From NCBI GenBank assembly GCA_016802295.1, contig JAESIW010000157.1, positions 143,395 through 207,394 of the forward strand: a stretch of 64,000 bases of DNA. The letters run 5' to 3'. This document shows positions 34,441 to 46,179 of this stretch, one piece after another. The stretch is from Brachionus rotundiformis. Its lineage: Eukaryota; Rotifera; Eurotatoria; Ploima; Brachionidae. Every line of letters starts with the position of its first letter. The first letter of the stretch is position 1. A model generated the notes under the pieces. That model was not told where the DNA came from, searched no databases, and saw nothing but the letters and a program-made list of their open reading frames with translations. Position numbers and translations under genes: made by a program.

Positions 34441-35369
34441 ATTTCAAAAAGGATAAAGGTTAGCAAAAAATGAATTTCTAGACTGAAAATTATAGAATTT
34501 TAGATTATTAATTTCATTTTAACTGTAATATTTATTTAATTTTAATTTCAAGAGAACTGAAACAAATTTAAGTTATTTAAATTTGTCTTAGACTGTTTAT
34601 AGAACAATTCTAATTTTGATATGAACCAAATTCATTTTTTTTTACCTTAATCTGGATTTGGTCATTATTATTGAGTCAAGAAAATGAATGTGTAAAGAAT
34701 ATTTAAATTGCAAAAATTATTACTAATTTTGACTTGAATTTAAATAAAATATAAACCAAAAATGAACAAATTTTGATATTAAAATTTAAATTCTAAAATC
34801 ATTAATGAAACAGTTTAATTAATTGCTAACTTATTCCGATTTCAATCTCTACGAGTCTTCTTCTTTATACGAGTTTGGCTTAGTATGGTTGCAACATCGA
34901 ACAAGTCTGGTGTAGTTTTGTAATATTCAATTAAGTTACCAATTATAAGTTTTGCAAATGATAGCGATTATTTTGACTACTTAATTTCAAATTTAAAATT
35001 TATTTGAACCAAATTAAAATATGAATTATTTAAGGAAAGATTAAAATTGGTTGTCAAAGGAAAAATATTCCAACATAAATTGAGGATCTAATGTATACTA
35101 AATATCTAAAATTTCATCAAGTTTTATGTTTTAAGCGAATTTAAGCTTTGCAGCTACAGCTGCAACATTTTAAGACATTTTTAGTTGTAGCTCTTATTAC
35201 TAGTACTAATATCATTTTATTATCTGAAAATTTTGTAAAAAAAACACTCATTTATTAATTTCGTTTAAATATATTGATTTAAATAATTAATAATGCTTTA
35301 TTAAAATTTTATTTTTAGTTATTTAAATTTTGAGTTTACAGGTAAAATATAAAAATTAACAAGTTTCTT
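34441..35369. other. AT-rich intergenic region
   Basis: No supported gene; includes the 5' flank of the VKOR gene. Confidence 0.5.
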
Positions 35370-35636
35370 TTACCAAATATGTCCACGTTTTTCTAGGAAA
35401 GATTCTTGTTCCAAAGTAGGTGATAATTCTGAATAAGCTTTAAAAGGCATTTTTTGTATCAAGTCACTTTGAAATTTGATATTTCTTATTTTCGGTAAAA
35501 ATTTGTTGAAAAGACTTCTGTAAAAAATGTCTCTAATTTCATACATATCTTTGTTTGTGTCTTCTTTATTTGGTAGTTTAAATCCATTTGTAATTACCAG
35601 AAAAAAAATTATGCTTGTTAAAATTAAGATTTTCAT
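35370..35636 (-). CDS. Small secreted protein, possible peptide precursor
   Basis: An 88-residue frame from ATG with a clear signal peptide (MKILILTSIIFFLVITNG) followed by a polar chain (KLPNKEDTNKDMYE...) with no cysteines in the mature part, ending LEKRGHIW. The Lys-Arg just before GHIW is a typical prohormone-convertase site, so a short C-terminal peptide could be released. The stop overlaps a possible splice donor (ATTTG|GTAAAAG), so the frame might continue into another exon. I do not recognise a family. The neighbours are unrelated. Confidence rests on the signal peptide and clean ATG only. Confidence 0.5.
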   Translation of the reverse strand: MKILILTSIIFFLVITNGFKLPNKEDTNKDMYEIRDIFYRSLFNKFLPKIRNIKFQSDLIQKMPFKAYSELSPTLEQESFLEKRGHIW

Positions 35637-36215
35637 TTTAGTAAATAGATTCTTCTTTTTAAATATGAAATTTTTCTAAAATTTAATTGTTGGAATTCGT
35701 GTTTAATTCTATCATTATTTATAGATGAAATATTAATTATTTTTTAGAAAAATTAATAACAAAATCTAAATAAGATTTAAATATTTTAAATTAAAAATTG
35801 AATCAAATTACAATATGTACGTAGTTGATAAAAATTAATTTTTAAATTTTTAAATTATAAACAAAAAAAACCGACATTTAAAAAGATTAATCATGATCAA
35901 ACGATAAGTAAATTTTGTTTGATTTAAAATCTAACAAATAATGTAAAATTTCTTTCCTCTGAATGAAAATTATAAATTTATTTACTTAACCAGATAATTA
36001 GAATTGGTCATAAAATAGAAGGATTTAGTTTTATTAATAGTAAAAATTTGATAATATTCGGTTAAAATTTTTTTACTAAAGAATAGTCTTCATTGATCAA
36101 AATACTTAGCTAGTTTAGTTCTAAAATATAACATTTCACACATTTCTATTAATTAAATTAATTATAAATTTAAATAGGTTTATTTATTTTAATATTAGTT
36201 TTTTTTTAAGTTCCA
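35637..36215. other. AT-rich intergenic region
   Basis: No supported gene or repeat. Confidence 0.5.
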
Positions 36216-37382
36216 TTAATCTTTTAAATGTTTTGCATGGAATTGAAAATGCTCTTCAATAAATGTTGAAATGAAATAATATGAATGGTCATATCCCTTT
36301 AATTAATGTAAAGTTTTTTTTTATTTAAATCTAAACATTTATTAATTTACTTCACGATTTTTCAAGTTTATCTTAACTCGTCCATTTCCTTGACTAGCAA
36401 GAATAAGATTTTGCGGATTGAGCTGATTTTGTTTTAAGAAATTATCATCTAAACCTTGATCAACTAAAATTTCAGCATCTGGTCCATTGTATTGCTTGAT
36501 TAGACAGCATGAATCATAAGCATTCCAATCTTCTTTATTTGAGCCAAGATAACCAGAAAACGCATTTCTACCCCAATCACAATTAACTGGATTTGAAATT
36601 GGTGCAAATGCAGATACTGAACAATATTTATTTGGATTTTTTAAAAAACTTATTAATGCTCCATGGCCACCCATGCTTGAATAAAAATAAAAGCCTAATT
36701 TCATATATATTTGTCACTATACCTGTGTCCAAAAATTGATACTTTAAATTCTTTATTATCTGTAAAGTTTTTCTTAATTACTTCATGCATCTTTAATTTT
36801 AAATTTTAAATTTTTGAACAAAAATTATTTTTTTAAAACCTCATAATTTATATAGGAGTACATTCTATAATGAGTAGCCCATTTAGATTCTGTAGAATCA
36901 ACATAAAATCCAGCACCTTCACCAAAATCCCATCTTTCAGAATCACCTTCAATTTTGCATCCTCCTGAAATAATTTTATAATTAAGATTAAATTAATTTA
37001 AAGAGATTAAAGTTACTAGGACTAGTGTCTGGAGCTACTACAATTATCTTATGCTCCTGAGCATATTTTTGGAAACCTGATTTTGTAACAAAATTTTGCT
37101 CAGTACAAGTTAATCCTTGAATATAAATTTAAAATTCTTGTGAGCATTTTACAAAAAAATATAACCTGATAGCCAAATCAAAACTGGTAAAGATTTTGAT
37201 GATTCGGTTTTTGGAATAAAAACTGCGAATTTCATACGACACTTTAATTCATTACTTGTGTGTTCATATACATATTGAACACCTTAAACAGCATTTAATT
37301 ATCAAATTCAATATCAAAATAAATAAATACCTTCAAAACATTTGTTAGAACTAACGAGTGATAAGACAGTTGGATCCGTCAT
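36216..37382 (-). CDS. ESD: S-formylglutathione hydrolase (esterase D)
   Basis: Model: complement(join(36216..36296, 36351..36675, 36723..36790, 36840..36964, 37017..37115, 37166..37282, 37331..37382)), 288 aa, six introns of 47-54 bp. A cytosolic alpha/beta-hydrolase that hydrolyses S-formylglutathione in formaldehyde detoxification. Motifs in order: start MTDPTVLSLVSSNKCFEG, LIWLSGLTCTEQNF (oxyanion region), APDTSPRGC, WDFGEGAGFYVD, FGHSMGGHGAL (nucleophile Ser), FAPISNPVNCDWGRNAFSGYLG, the acid Asp in the ILVDQGLDDNF segment, and GYDHSYYF (catalytic His). All three triad residues are present. The usual family length is about 280, so the model is complete. Every junction preserves both phase and family alignment. 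Confidence 0.95.
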
Positions 37383-38395
37383 TTTTTTTTCGCTTAAAAG
37401 CTAAATATTTTAAGTTTAATAATGAATTATTTTTGTACATGAAATAAAATAAAATTAAGCTAGCGAATTTTTTTATTTTATGCATAAAAGATAGTCTTTT
37501 GATAAATAGAATTTAAATTTCAAACAATTTTTTACATTCAAACATGTTTGAGGAAAAATTTAAATTATTTTAAAAGTCTATTTTAATCAAATGAAAATAT
37601 TTTATTATTTAAATTACTCAGTTACCATAGATGGGATCCTACTGTTTCTCATCTTCGCAAGTCTAGCTTGCTAGCTTGTTGTAACTTATATTATTATTAT
37701 TATTAAATTTATAAAAAATTTAATTAAGTAAAATAACCATTCTAAATGATAATATACCAGGAACCAAAGTTTGAATTTGAAATTACCAATGGGTTAAAGT
37801 CAGAGGCACGACTTGACTTTCTAAGTCATGACTTATGACTTTTAACTTAAAAACAACTCTGATTTTAAAATATAATTTAGGCAGAGCCTTGGTCGTTTGG
37901 GAAACTTAGTCCTTCCTTTAAGCCACATGATTAAATTTTGAAATCATTAAAAAAATTAAAGGAAATATTTTAACGATTAATTTTTTAATTTTTTTTTGTC
38001 CAGTTTGATTGTAATTACACATGTTTTCATGAATTTGACTGTTAGTGAAGAGTACAGTCTTTTGGGAAATTCTGGATATTAGATATAAAATGAAATTAAA
38101 ATATCAATTTTAAAAAATGAGAATATTTGATTTTGTAGATTTTATCAGAAAGATTAAACTAGAAAAGAATCTTAGCAAAAAAATCTTTCTGTACTCTATT
38201 AGCCATAAATACATTAAGTATAAGGACTATTTCAATTTATACTAAATTTATATTGTTTTTTGAGAATTTATAAATAAGACTCTTTTGATAGAAAAAAAAT
38301 AAAAATAAATGCAAATTTTATTCCTAAAATATAAACTTTTAAATTATAAAAATTCATTTTTAGAAATTTTAATTTGAGGCTAAAAAGAGTAAAAT
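37383..38395. other. Intergenic region with a possible hAT end
   Basis: Mostly AT-rich without genes. At 37798-37850 a cluster of AGTCA/TGACTT motifs (CAGAGGCACGACTTGACTTT, then AAGTCATGACTTATGACTTT) resembles a subterminal region of a hAT transposon, but I find no matching second end. Confidence 0.4.
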
Positions 38396-41213
38396 TCAAG
38401 ATTCACTCATCTTCATTTTATTTTCCATATATTCTTGGTGATTTTTTACTTGAGTTTCATATAATTTTTCTAATTTTTTTCTGGCACCCTTTGATAGCTC
38501 TTTGCCTTCTGCGTCTAAAATAGGAATTCCACGTTCGTCAAACTTTGAATATTTATCTGTTTCATTCAAAAACATTTCTTTAGGTGGAATAGCTTTTTTT
38601 GCCTCTTTTTCTTTCTGAAATATAAATTAAAAAAAGTTAACCCAGTTTAATTGATCTTGGCATGATTTTACCCTAGCTCGTTCGAGCTCTTGTTTTCTTT
38701 TCAAGTCTTCAGCCTTCTTTCTTTCGGCTAGCAACATTTTCTGTTCTCTTTCTTTCAATAATGTTTCCCTATCGCACAACTTTACCACAGTTCGGTCAGC
38801 TAATGGTTAAATTTGATTTCAAATCTTAGATTTTTTCCCAATATTTAATTTTTAATTACTCAAATCTTCTATCAAAACACCCAAATTCGGCAAAACATCA
38901 TCTCTTAACTTATCACATATACTCAAAATTTGTATTTCTAAAAAATTAAATATAAAAAAATAATTTAATTGAATTTTTGAGCAGCAAACGCTTCGAAATT
39001 CTGGCTTCAGTCCTAACATCATCCCTGAACTTGGACAACACGTTCAAGTAAGGCATCAACAATTCTTCTTGCTGATAGAACAAAAGTTAATTTATCTCTT
39101 GCTATAACTAAAATTTTACTAAAATTTACATTTTGATTTTGAGAACTATTCGAAGTTGGGAAGCCCATAAGCTCGTTAGTTTCGATAACTCCAAAAATTT
39201 TCAACAAATTAGTTATGTAAATCGCCATATCACGTAATAAAGCCAAATTAAATGATTCTTGGTTATAGTTACTATTCATATAAGTGTTGCCAGATGAGAT
39301 CAAATTAACTATCTCTTTGACTACTTGAGGTGTATTAATCGAATCTTAAAAAAAAGTATTTAAATTGCTCTTTTTCTTTAGATTTTTATTACCGCAAAGA
39401 GCCTTATGGATCAGTGATTTTTTCTCATTAAATAAATAAAGCAATTCTTTTTCAGTTTTTCCAAATTTTTTAAAATCATTTGCATTGTCAAATTTTATGT
39501 TACGTGAAAAATCTTTGATTTTAAAGAAAAATTCCTAAATTAAAATTTGGGTTATAATTTAAACAACTTTTTATTCTTTTTAAAATAGATACTTTGCATG
39601 TTTTCTCAAAACTTAACGCAGTTTCCATTGCTTGGTCACTGTAGTCAAGTGTATCTTTCCATTGATAAAGCAAGAAAAGAATTCTTATTTGTCTAGATGT
39701 ATATTTTTTTAGCGCATCTTTAATAGTGATAAAATTTTTCAATGACTTTGACATTTTGCACCCTTGAATGTGCAAGTGTCCACTATGGAGGAAAAAATTG
39801 ACCCAATTATTGTTGCAAAAAGCAGCCTCGGATTGAGCAATTTCGTTGTCATGGTGAGGAAATTTTAAGTCAGTTCCACCTGAATGTATGTCAATATTAC
39901 TGCCAAAGATGGAACCAGCCATTGCGGAGCATTCGATGTGCCATCCAGGTCGACCCCGTCCCCATGGCGATTCCCAAGAAGGCTCGCCAGGTTTAGAAAA
40001 CTTCCACAAAGCGAAATCGGCTGGATTCCGCTTTTCTTGTGTTTGATCACTTAAGTCACCTTCACCTTCTGCTAAAGCTTTGGTGTCACCGAACGCTTCG
40101 GGAACCAATTTGGCATAGTAATGATTTTCACTGTTTGAAAATTTTATTGTATCAAAATAGACTGAACCATTTGATTCATAAGCGAACCCATTAGCTATGA
40201 TATCCTGAATAAAGCTTATTATTTCCGGTATAAATTCGCTTACTCTGGTCAAAATGTTTGGTGGTAAAATCTAAATGTTCATGTCTTTATCAAAAATTAT
40301 TTAGCATTTATTAAACATACATTTAGTGCTGCCATGTCTTTATGGAACTCATCTTCAAAGTGTCTAGGCACTGTTCGAAAGATAGAATTATCAGTTACAT
40401 CTTTTCCCTTGAGCTTATCTAACCAACTACTCAATATATCACTTGAAACAGCTAGAATTTCTTCTCTCAACTTATTGTCTTCTTTGTTCGATGAATTGTC
40501 AAACTTGTCCAAAATCAATTTTACATTCGTCAAAATTCTGCTATACATTTCTTTTTTATCTTTATCTTGTTCATGGCTAGCTTTTTGTTCGGTTAAATTG
40601 TAAGCCTCCTTTACATCATGGACTATATTTTCTATAAGATTATTTTTGCTCAAATATTCTTGATAAAGATAATTTTTTCTAGCACGTGTAATTATCTAAT
40701 AAATGCTGAAATAAAATTTCAAATTATTATGATATCAATTTTGCGATTACTTTGTCATCTATATCAGTTATATTCATGCAGTAGGTAATTTCATATTTAA
40801 AATAATCCTGCAGAACTCGTCTTAATATGTCAAAAGATATGAAGCATCTAAAATTAAAATTTAGAGAGAAAATTCGAGATAATTTACAAAATCAACCGTG
40901 CATGACCCATGTGAGATTCATCATATACTGTGGGACCACATGAATACCATTTTATATGCTTTCCTTCTAATGGTTTGAAAACTTCCTAAAATTTATTCAA
41001 ATTAACTAATTATTTTAATGATTTATTTTTAGAATTTTTTTTTTATAAAATGATTAATATCAAAAACAAAAAATTTTTCATTCAACATTTATTCATTCTT
41101 TTTATTTTTAAAAAGATCAAGTCTACCTTTTTTCTGGTCAAACTATTAAAAATAAAAAGTTCATCGGTTTCATTTTTTGACGATGATTGCCACGTTGGAA
41201 AAGCTCGTTTCAT
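38396..41213 (-). CDS. CARS1: Cysteinyl-tRNA synthetase, cytosolic
   Basis: Model: complement(join(38396..38614, 38672..38799, 38860..38937, 38990..39071, 39130..39344, 39393..39534, 39593..40270, 40321..40695, 40751..40847, 40897..40985, 41127..41213)), 729 aa, eleven exons. Charges tRNA-Cys with cysteine. It starts MKRAFPTWQSS; NSLTRKKEVF opens the catalytic domain; YDESHMGHAR is the HIGH-type signature; RPGWHIECSAMAG and IDIHSGGTDLKFPHHDNE carry the zinc/active-site residues; GCKMSKSLKNF is the KMSKS loop. The charged C-terminal tail (LLKEREQKMLLAERKKAE..., PPKEMFLNETDKYSKFDE) matches the eukaryotic cytosolic form. Most introns are 48-61 bp. In-frame intron read-through near 39072-39129 and 40271-40320 was resolved from family alignment. 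Length is close to the human enzyme, and no GST-like N-terminal extension is present. Confidence 0.94.
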
Positions 41214-41647
41214 TTTTTAGTTAATTAAATCAAAATTATTTAAATTTAAATGAATCAAAATAAAATATTGCTTTTTTTAATTTCATATATTAATGATTGT
41301 GATTTAAAATTTTGGACAAATTTATTAAAATAATTTTGTACCGACATTAAATTTGTCTGAAAAAGATATTTGGTCAAACAGAAATACCAACCTATAGCTT
41401 TCTTATTTAACACATATCAATTTTAGAGATAAATTAGGGACAAAAGCAAAAATGGGAAATGAAATTACTGTAAAAGAAGGACTTAAATAATTTCTTTTTT
41501 TTTTTAAATAATTTTTAAAAATTTAAAATTAAAAAATGTATCTTAACTTCAATCTCTTAAATTTTTGAAGGGTTGATCGCGTCACTCAATCTTAAAATTG
41601 AAAAGACTTTAGGAGCCATTTTGACTCTATTTACACTGATGAAAATA
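41214..41647. other. Intergenic region
   Basis: AT-rich 5' flank of the CARS1 gene; no gene supported. Confidence 0.45.
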
Positions 41648-41649
41648 TA

Positions 41650-42134
41650 CAGTGATGATTTGATTCAAGTCTGTTTACGTAAATTTACGATAATTTATGT
41701 AAAATTACCATTTTTTACGTAATTTTTCGTAAAATTACACATGTAATAAAATGTTAATTTACGCAAGTTTACGATAAATTACGTAAAAATGGTAAAAATG
41801 AAAATGCCAATAAAATGCCGTTTTTTAAGCCATTTTTACGTTTTTTAGTAAATTTAACAAAATCAAAACAATTTTCATTTTCAAAAAAATCACCATTTTT
41901 TTCGATTACCATTATTTTGATTTCAAACTTTACCATGATAATTACCTTAAGCATACTTCATTTCTGTGCAAAGATTTTTTAGATAAAAATAATATTATTA
42001 GGACAAAAAAAATATTGTATTATTTTAATCTTTAAATCTTAACAAGCTGCAAATTTTATTGTTTTAAGGCTAAATCTCCATCAAAATTAATTTACGTAAA
42101 ATATGGTAAAAACACTAGTATCAAATCTTTACTG
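41650..42134. mobile_element. Non-autonomous Tc1/mariner-like element (485 bp)
   Basis: The ends are imperfect inverted repeats: CAGTGATGATTTGATTCAAG at the left and the complement of CAGTAAAGATTTGATACTAG at the right. Each is bordered by TA (41648-41649 and 42135-42136), the Tc1/mariner target duplication, giving TATACAGT...ACTGTATA. The interior has many TTACGTAAA-type palindromic strings and no transposase frame. Confidence 0.65.
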
Positions 42135-42423
42135 TATATAAAAAGTTAAGACACGCTTTTGAACATAAAAACTATTAAAAAAATCATTTTTTTTAAGTTC
42201 ATTGATACACTTTTTTTTTATTCTATATTTGAGAATAAAATAAGTTGCTAGCTTGAAGGGGATATTTAACATTGAAACCCAGTATGACTTAAACTACATT
42301 TCAAATATTATGTTAGTTGTCTTTAAATCCATTAAGATATGGTCAAGTTTTATGAATAACTGACTTTTATCAAACGCTATCTGTATCAAACATTTTTTAA
42401 ACATATCATTTATTTATACCGTA

Positions 42424-42576
42424 TTCCCTCGTTCGATTATGCTGCAATTAGACGCGTGATTACGCTTTTAAAGCATACACTAAAAGCTGACAATATTATA
42501 ACATGGCGAGATGTACTTTAGTGCATGGTCCAAAAGCTTGTCTTAAATTGTGGTACAGCATAATCGAACGAGGGAA
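42424..42576. mobile_element. 153-bp TIR MITE, pogo-like
   Basis: Perfect 21-bp inverted repeats (42424-42444 and 42556-42576, core CCCTCGTTCGATTATGC) flanked by TA on both sides (42422-42423, 42577-42578). The core of about 110 bp is non-coding. The CCCTCG...ATTATG end and TA duplication resemble pogo/Tigger-type elements; family is inference. Confidence 0.75.
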
Positions 42577-42578
42577 TA

Positions 42579-43539
42579 AGGTACTATTTAAAGATGTCCT
42601 TTCTAAAAAATCATCTTCATAATAAAGTTGATTTTATTAAACAACAATGTGTGATTATTATACGATTAATGATTTATCATTTAACATTTTCAGTTCTTAG
42701 TTTTTGTTTTTCATACGGACCCGACCTCGCCGATCCATCCGACCATTACAGCCGAACTTTACTACAAATTAATCAAGATTGTATTTAAAATTTTTTTCTC
42801 ATTAAATTTATTTGAATTTTTGATGATTAAGTCAATTTATGTAGCATTAAGGATTTTATGTTTAAGTTTTTTTATTTTATATTATAGATATGTTTTATTT
42901 TGCAAAAAATTTTAAACATGAAAATCAATTTTATTATTTTAGGTAATAAACAAATTAAGGCTACACTTCTGATCATCGAGACCGTGCTTAGCAAGACTCT
43001 CAACCATTGCGAGCCGTACTTCGTTTCAGTACTCGCAGACCTTCTCGACCTCTCCGATCCATTCCAGTCATTAATCCATTAATTCCAGTAACAAAGCCCT
43101 AGAACAAAATAAATTAAGAAATTTTTTTAATATTTTATTTTTTATTTTATAAATTTTTTAGATTTAGTTTTTTGAAAATAAAATATTTTTATTCATTTGT
43201 TATATGCCACTATTGTGAATACTTTTTTCAAGTGATTTGCCAATTTTTTACATTTTTCTGCATTCAATTTTTGCTCAAATTGTCAAATGACTTATGTCAG
43301 GTCGTTCATGTTTCTGCATTGATTTTGTCTTTAGTTCGCTCAATAACATTTTTTTAGTTATGCCTGAAAACTTAAGAAATATTAGAAAATTACGAAGCTC
43401 CTTTGCAGCTGATCACGCCGCAAATATTGACTTTTTAGAGGATTCGTCCTTAATTTCAACACAGTTAGGCTTTGAATTTTTTTTTCGATTATTGCAAATG
43501 GTTGCAATTGACTTAAATTGATTGATAAAAACCATTTGA
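42579..43539. other. Unassigned region with GC-richer islands
   Basis: No gene supported. Two islands, at about 42715-42770 and 42975-43080, share CCGATCCATNC...CATTA wording with the transposase segment near 43770 and may be further scraps of it. The frame at 43294-43521 has an ATG-started stretch of no recognised family. Confidence 0.35.
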
Positions 43540-43935
43540 TCTCCAGGTGATGCACCATCTTGCTGGAAAAGCCACTTTGTCACTCCGAACAGTTCATTCC
43601 CTTGTCTTTTGGCAAACTGTAAAATTCTCCTCTGATAATATTTTGAATCAATTGTATCCCCATTTTATAAAAAAATTTTAGCCTTTTACTAAATTCAAAA
43701 TATATAGTAACTTATAAAATCTCACCTTGTTCAGCAAAATAGGCGCTTGTCGCTCCATGTTCAGTCAAACCGATCCAAACCATTACAGACAGAGGGTTTT
43801 TTTGATACACCATAGAGTCCTTAAAAATAATAATAAATATTACGAAAAGATATTTGATGGTGGATTAATCAAACAGAATCAAAGAGTTTATGCGATTTCT
43901 CGAGATGAGGCTGACAAAAATGGAGGTTCTTTTAA
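43540..43935. pseudogene. Mariner-like transposase remnant with internal inversion
   Basis: On the plus strand 43836-43930 reads KYYEKIFDGGLIKQNQRVYA then SRDEADKNGGSF, an upstream block of a mariner-type DDE transposase. On the minus strand 43795-43735 reads SVMVWIGLTEHGATSAYFAE, and 43660-43545 reads YYQRRILQFAKRQGNELFGV then TKWLFQQDGASP, the downstream blocks (second catalytic Asp in FQQDGA). The two halves are in opposite orientation, so the gene has been broken by an inversion and is not functional. Confidence 0.65.
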
Positions 43936-44665
43936 AATATTAATCAAATTAATTGATTTAATTTTCTATTTATTATTATTTTTGAGGAGTACTATTCGAA
44001 TATCGAAAAAAAATGGGTTATCAATTTTGTTCAAACTCAGATTAATGATATTTTATATGTTAAAATAGCAGCAATAATTTCATTTCTGTTAGAATTTTTT
44101 TTAGTATCACTTACGATAATTAAGAATTTTCCTAAAGAATCCAAAGAATTTTTTCATGGGTACTCAAGTAATCAAATTCAATTATATCTACCCTTTATTC
44201 ACTTACTTCAAAACAACTATAAATAATTATATATCAGTGCATCAACAACTTCATGTCATTCAGTGTCAAAATCAAAAATAGAACATTCAAATTCTTTCCT
44301 AACAACCAATGTTTTCTACCCTATATATTTTTAGAAACTAGATTTACATAGCTTTTACTAATGATGCTTTTTAATTATTTAACTAGAAAGAACTTTTGTC
44401 AATTTATTCTTAAAAATGGATTACCAAATTTACTGAAGATATTTCTTCCGAATATTCTGCAATTTCAAGTCTTATTATACCAGAAGGTACTACAATGGCT
44501 GTCTCAGCCTGCTTTAACTTCTGCACATTAGATTTTTCTCAAACATATGCCTCCGTGATGTTTTTCCCATGTTGTGCCATTGGTTATTTCGGACGAACCG
44601 TTTTTTTTCAATACTGATTAGAACTTGACAGTTTCAATTCGATTTTCCATTCAGTTAATGTTTTA

Positions 44666-45526
44666 GAAAAAAAAATATAACTTTTTACTTCTCCAACGAT
44701 CAAGTAGACATATGATTAGGATTTGATTCAAAACTGAAACAATTTATTTTTTCTATCAATAAATTTTTAATTATTATAAGGATTTATGTTAAAATAGTGA
44801 GACTGTGAACCAATACAATAAAATGATAAGGAGCTATCGCTGCTGGTTTATAAAAATTTATAATCGTTTATAAAAATATTGATAGAAAAAATAAATTGTT
44901 TCAGTTTTGAACGTTTATCGAGTTTGTTTTTAAACTCATTCTTAATAGGACTCAAAATTTAGTCATTTTAGAAATAATAAGATCAAGTAACAGAACGGAT
45001 TGTCTTTCGCTTTAGCTACTATTTAACAAATTGGTTTTAAGATTGACTGTTAATTTTCTCTCAACAAAGCCATGCTGTTGACTGGAAATTAGATGGTGTC
45101 TGTTTAGATCAGCCATCATTACGTCTCTGATGATTCTCTCCCTGATTTTAAAAGTGACAGAGGTAAGTGATATTGTTCTATAGTTGCTCGGTTCGGTACT
45201 TTAGCGTTTTTTAAAAATTGGAAATAAGTTAGCTTCCTTCCAAGAAATTGCGATCTTCCCGGTTGTGGATGATAATTTGAAAATTCGTAGCTTTCATCAC
45301 AGTTTTTAATTACATGTAGTTGTTTTCCGTTCCGAGTTACTTTGCATTTATCCAATCAACCAATATATGTGATGATATTTGAGTGGTAGAGTGCGAGTCT
45401 CATGCACAGGCTGTGCTAATGCTATACTTTTATTTCTTCCTAACTTTTCCTTTCTTTACCTTAAGCAAATCCTAATCATATGTCTACTTGATCGTTGGAG
45501 AAGTAAAAAGTTATATTTTTTTTCTA
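44666..45526. repeat. Palindromic element interrupted by a LINE fragment
   Basis: The left arm 44666-44763 contains two adjacent blocks. Their inverted complements are found at 44878-44911 (block with AACAATTTATTTTTTCTATC) and at 45462-45526 (block with TCTCCAACGATCAAGTAGAC). In the left arm the two blocks touch; in the right arm they are separated by about 550 bp, so the right arm was split by an insertion. Confidence 0.7.
44990..45360 (-). mobile_element. LINE reverse transcriptase fragment
   Basis: The minus strand gives SWKEANLFPIFKKR, STEPSNYRTISLTSVTFKIR, ERIIRDVMMADLNRHHLIS and QQHGFV in close succession. This is the N-terminal part of a LINE reverse transcriptase (typically VVPIFKKG...NYRPISLT...LERII...QHGFR). 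Later palm motifs are absent. It forms most of the insertion that splits the palindromic element at 44666-45526. Confidence 0.7.
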
Positions 45527-46179
45527 ATCAGGATTGAGAGATCTTTGAAATTGATCATTCAACAGGTTTGTAATGTTTTTTTTCAACAGGTATGTAATAA
45601 AATCATATATAAATTTTAATAATTATCTATGGGATAATTTTCTCTTAGTAAGATAAGTGCGTTGCTTTATTCGTTATTTTTAAAATCTTTACAGGTTTCT
45701 TTTAACTCATTTTGACTGCTTTCTAATGTAATGGTAATGTGATTTTATTTTTAAAAAGTGTTTATGTTTTCTCTGTGTTTGTTTGAGGTTCTTTAGTTCA
45801 TTTTTAAAAGCTTTTTACTTCTTTTAGTCAATTCGATATCCAATTGAATGCACTTAGTTCGGATGAATTCTTCTGTTCCATTTCTGTATGAACCAATTTA
45901 TGGCTACAGTACAATCCAAAACAGAGTTAACGAAAACTTGCTCAATGTTTACATATTGTACAAGCAGATTATAAACTGTTTCAGCGCAGAACCAAAGCAG
46001 AACATAAACAAAACCGAAGCAGCACAAAAACAAAAGAAAAAATAACACAATATACAAAATAAAAAATTAAAAGATAGTCTTGATTTGTGCATTTTAAAAA
46101 AATTTATTAACACCAGACACTTAATTTATTTTTTGCATTTTGAAGTCTATTTAAAAATTTTTAAGTCTTATAAAAAAGT
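45527..46179. other. Intergenic region
   Basis: No supported gene; overlapping frames on both strands at 45848-46057 have no recognisable content. Confidence 0.4.

Noticed and set aside
36676..36722. Alternative N-terminus MKLGFYFYS for the esterase
   Set aside because: Intronic: splicing 36675 to 36723 restores the GHSMGG nucleophile motif and links to upstream exons.
37640..37690. Short direct/inverted strings around GCTAGCTTG near 37670
   Set aside because: Too short and irregular to define an element or regulatory site.
41640..41790. Repeated TTACGTAAA-type strings that first looked like a short tandem or CRISPR-like array
   Set aside because: Spacing is irregular and there are no uniform spacers; they are internal palindromes of the TA-flanked Tc1-like element.
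44390..44640. Minus-strand text with AETAIVVPSGIIRLEIAEYS that looked protein-like
   Set aside because: No family recognised, frames broken and no splice or start support; may be transposon debris.
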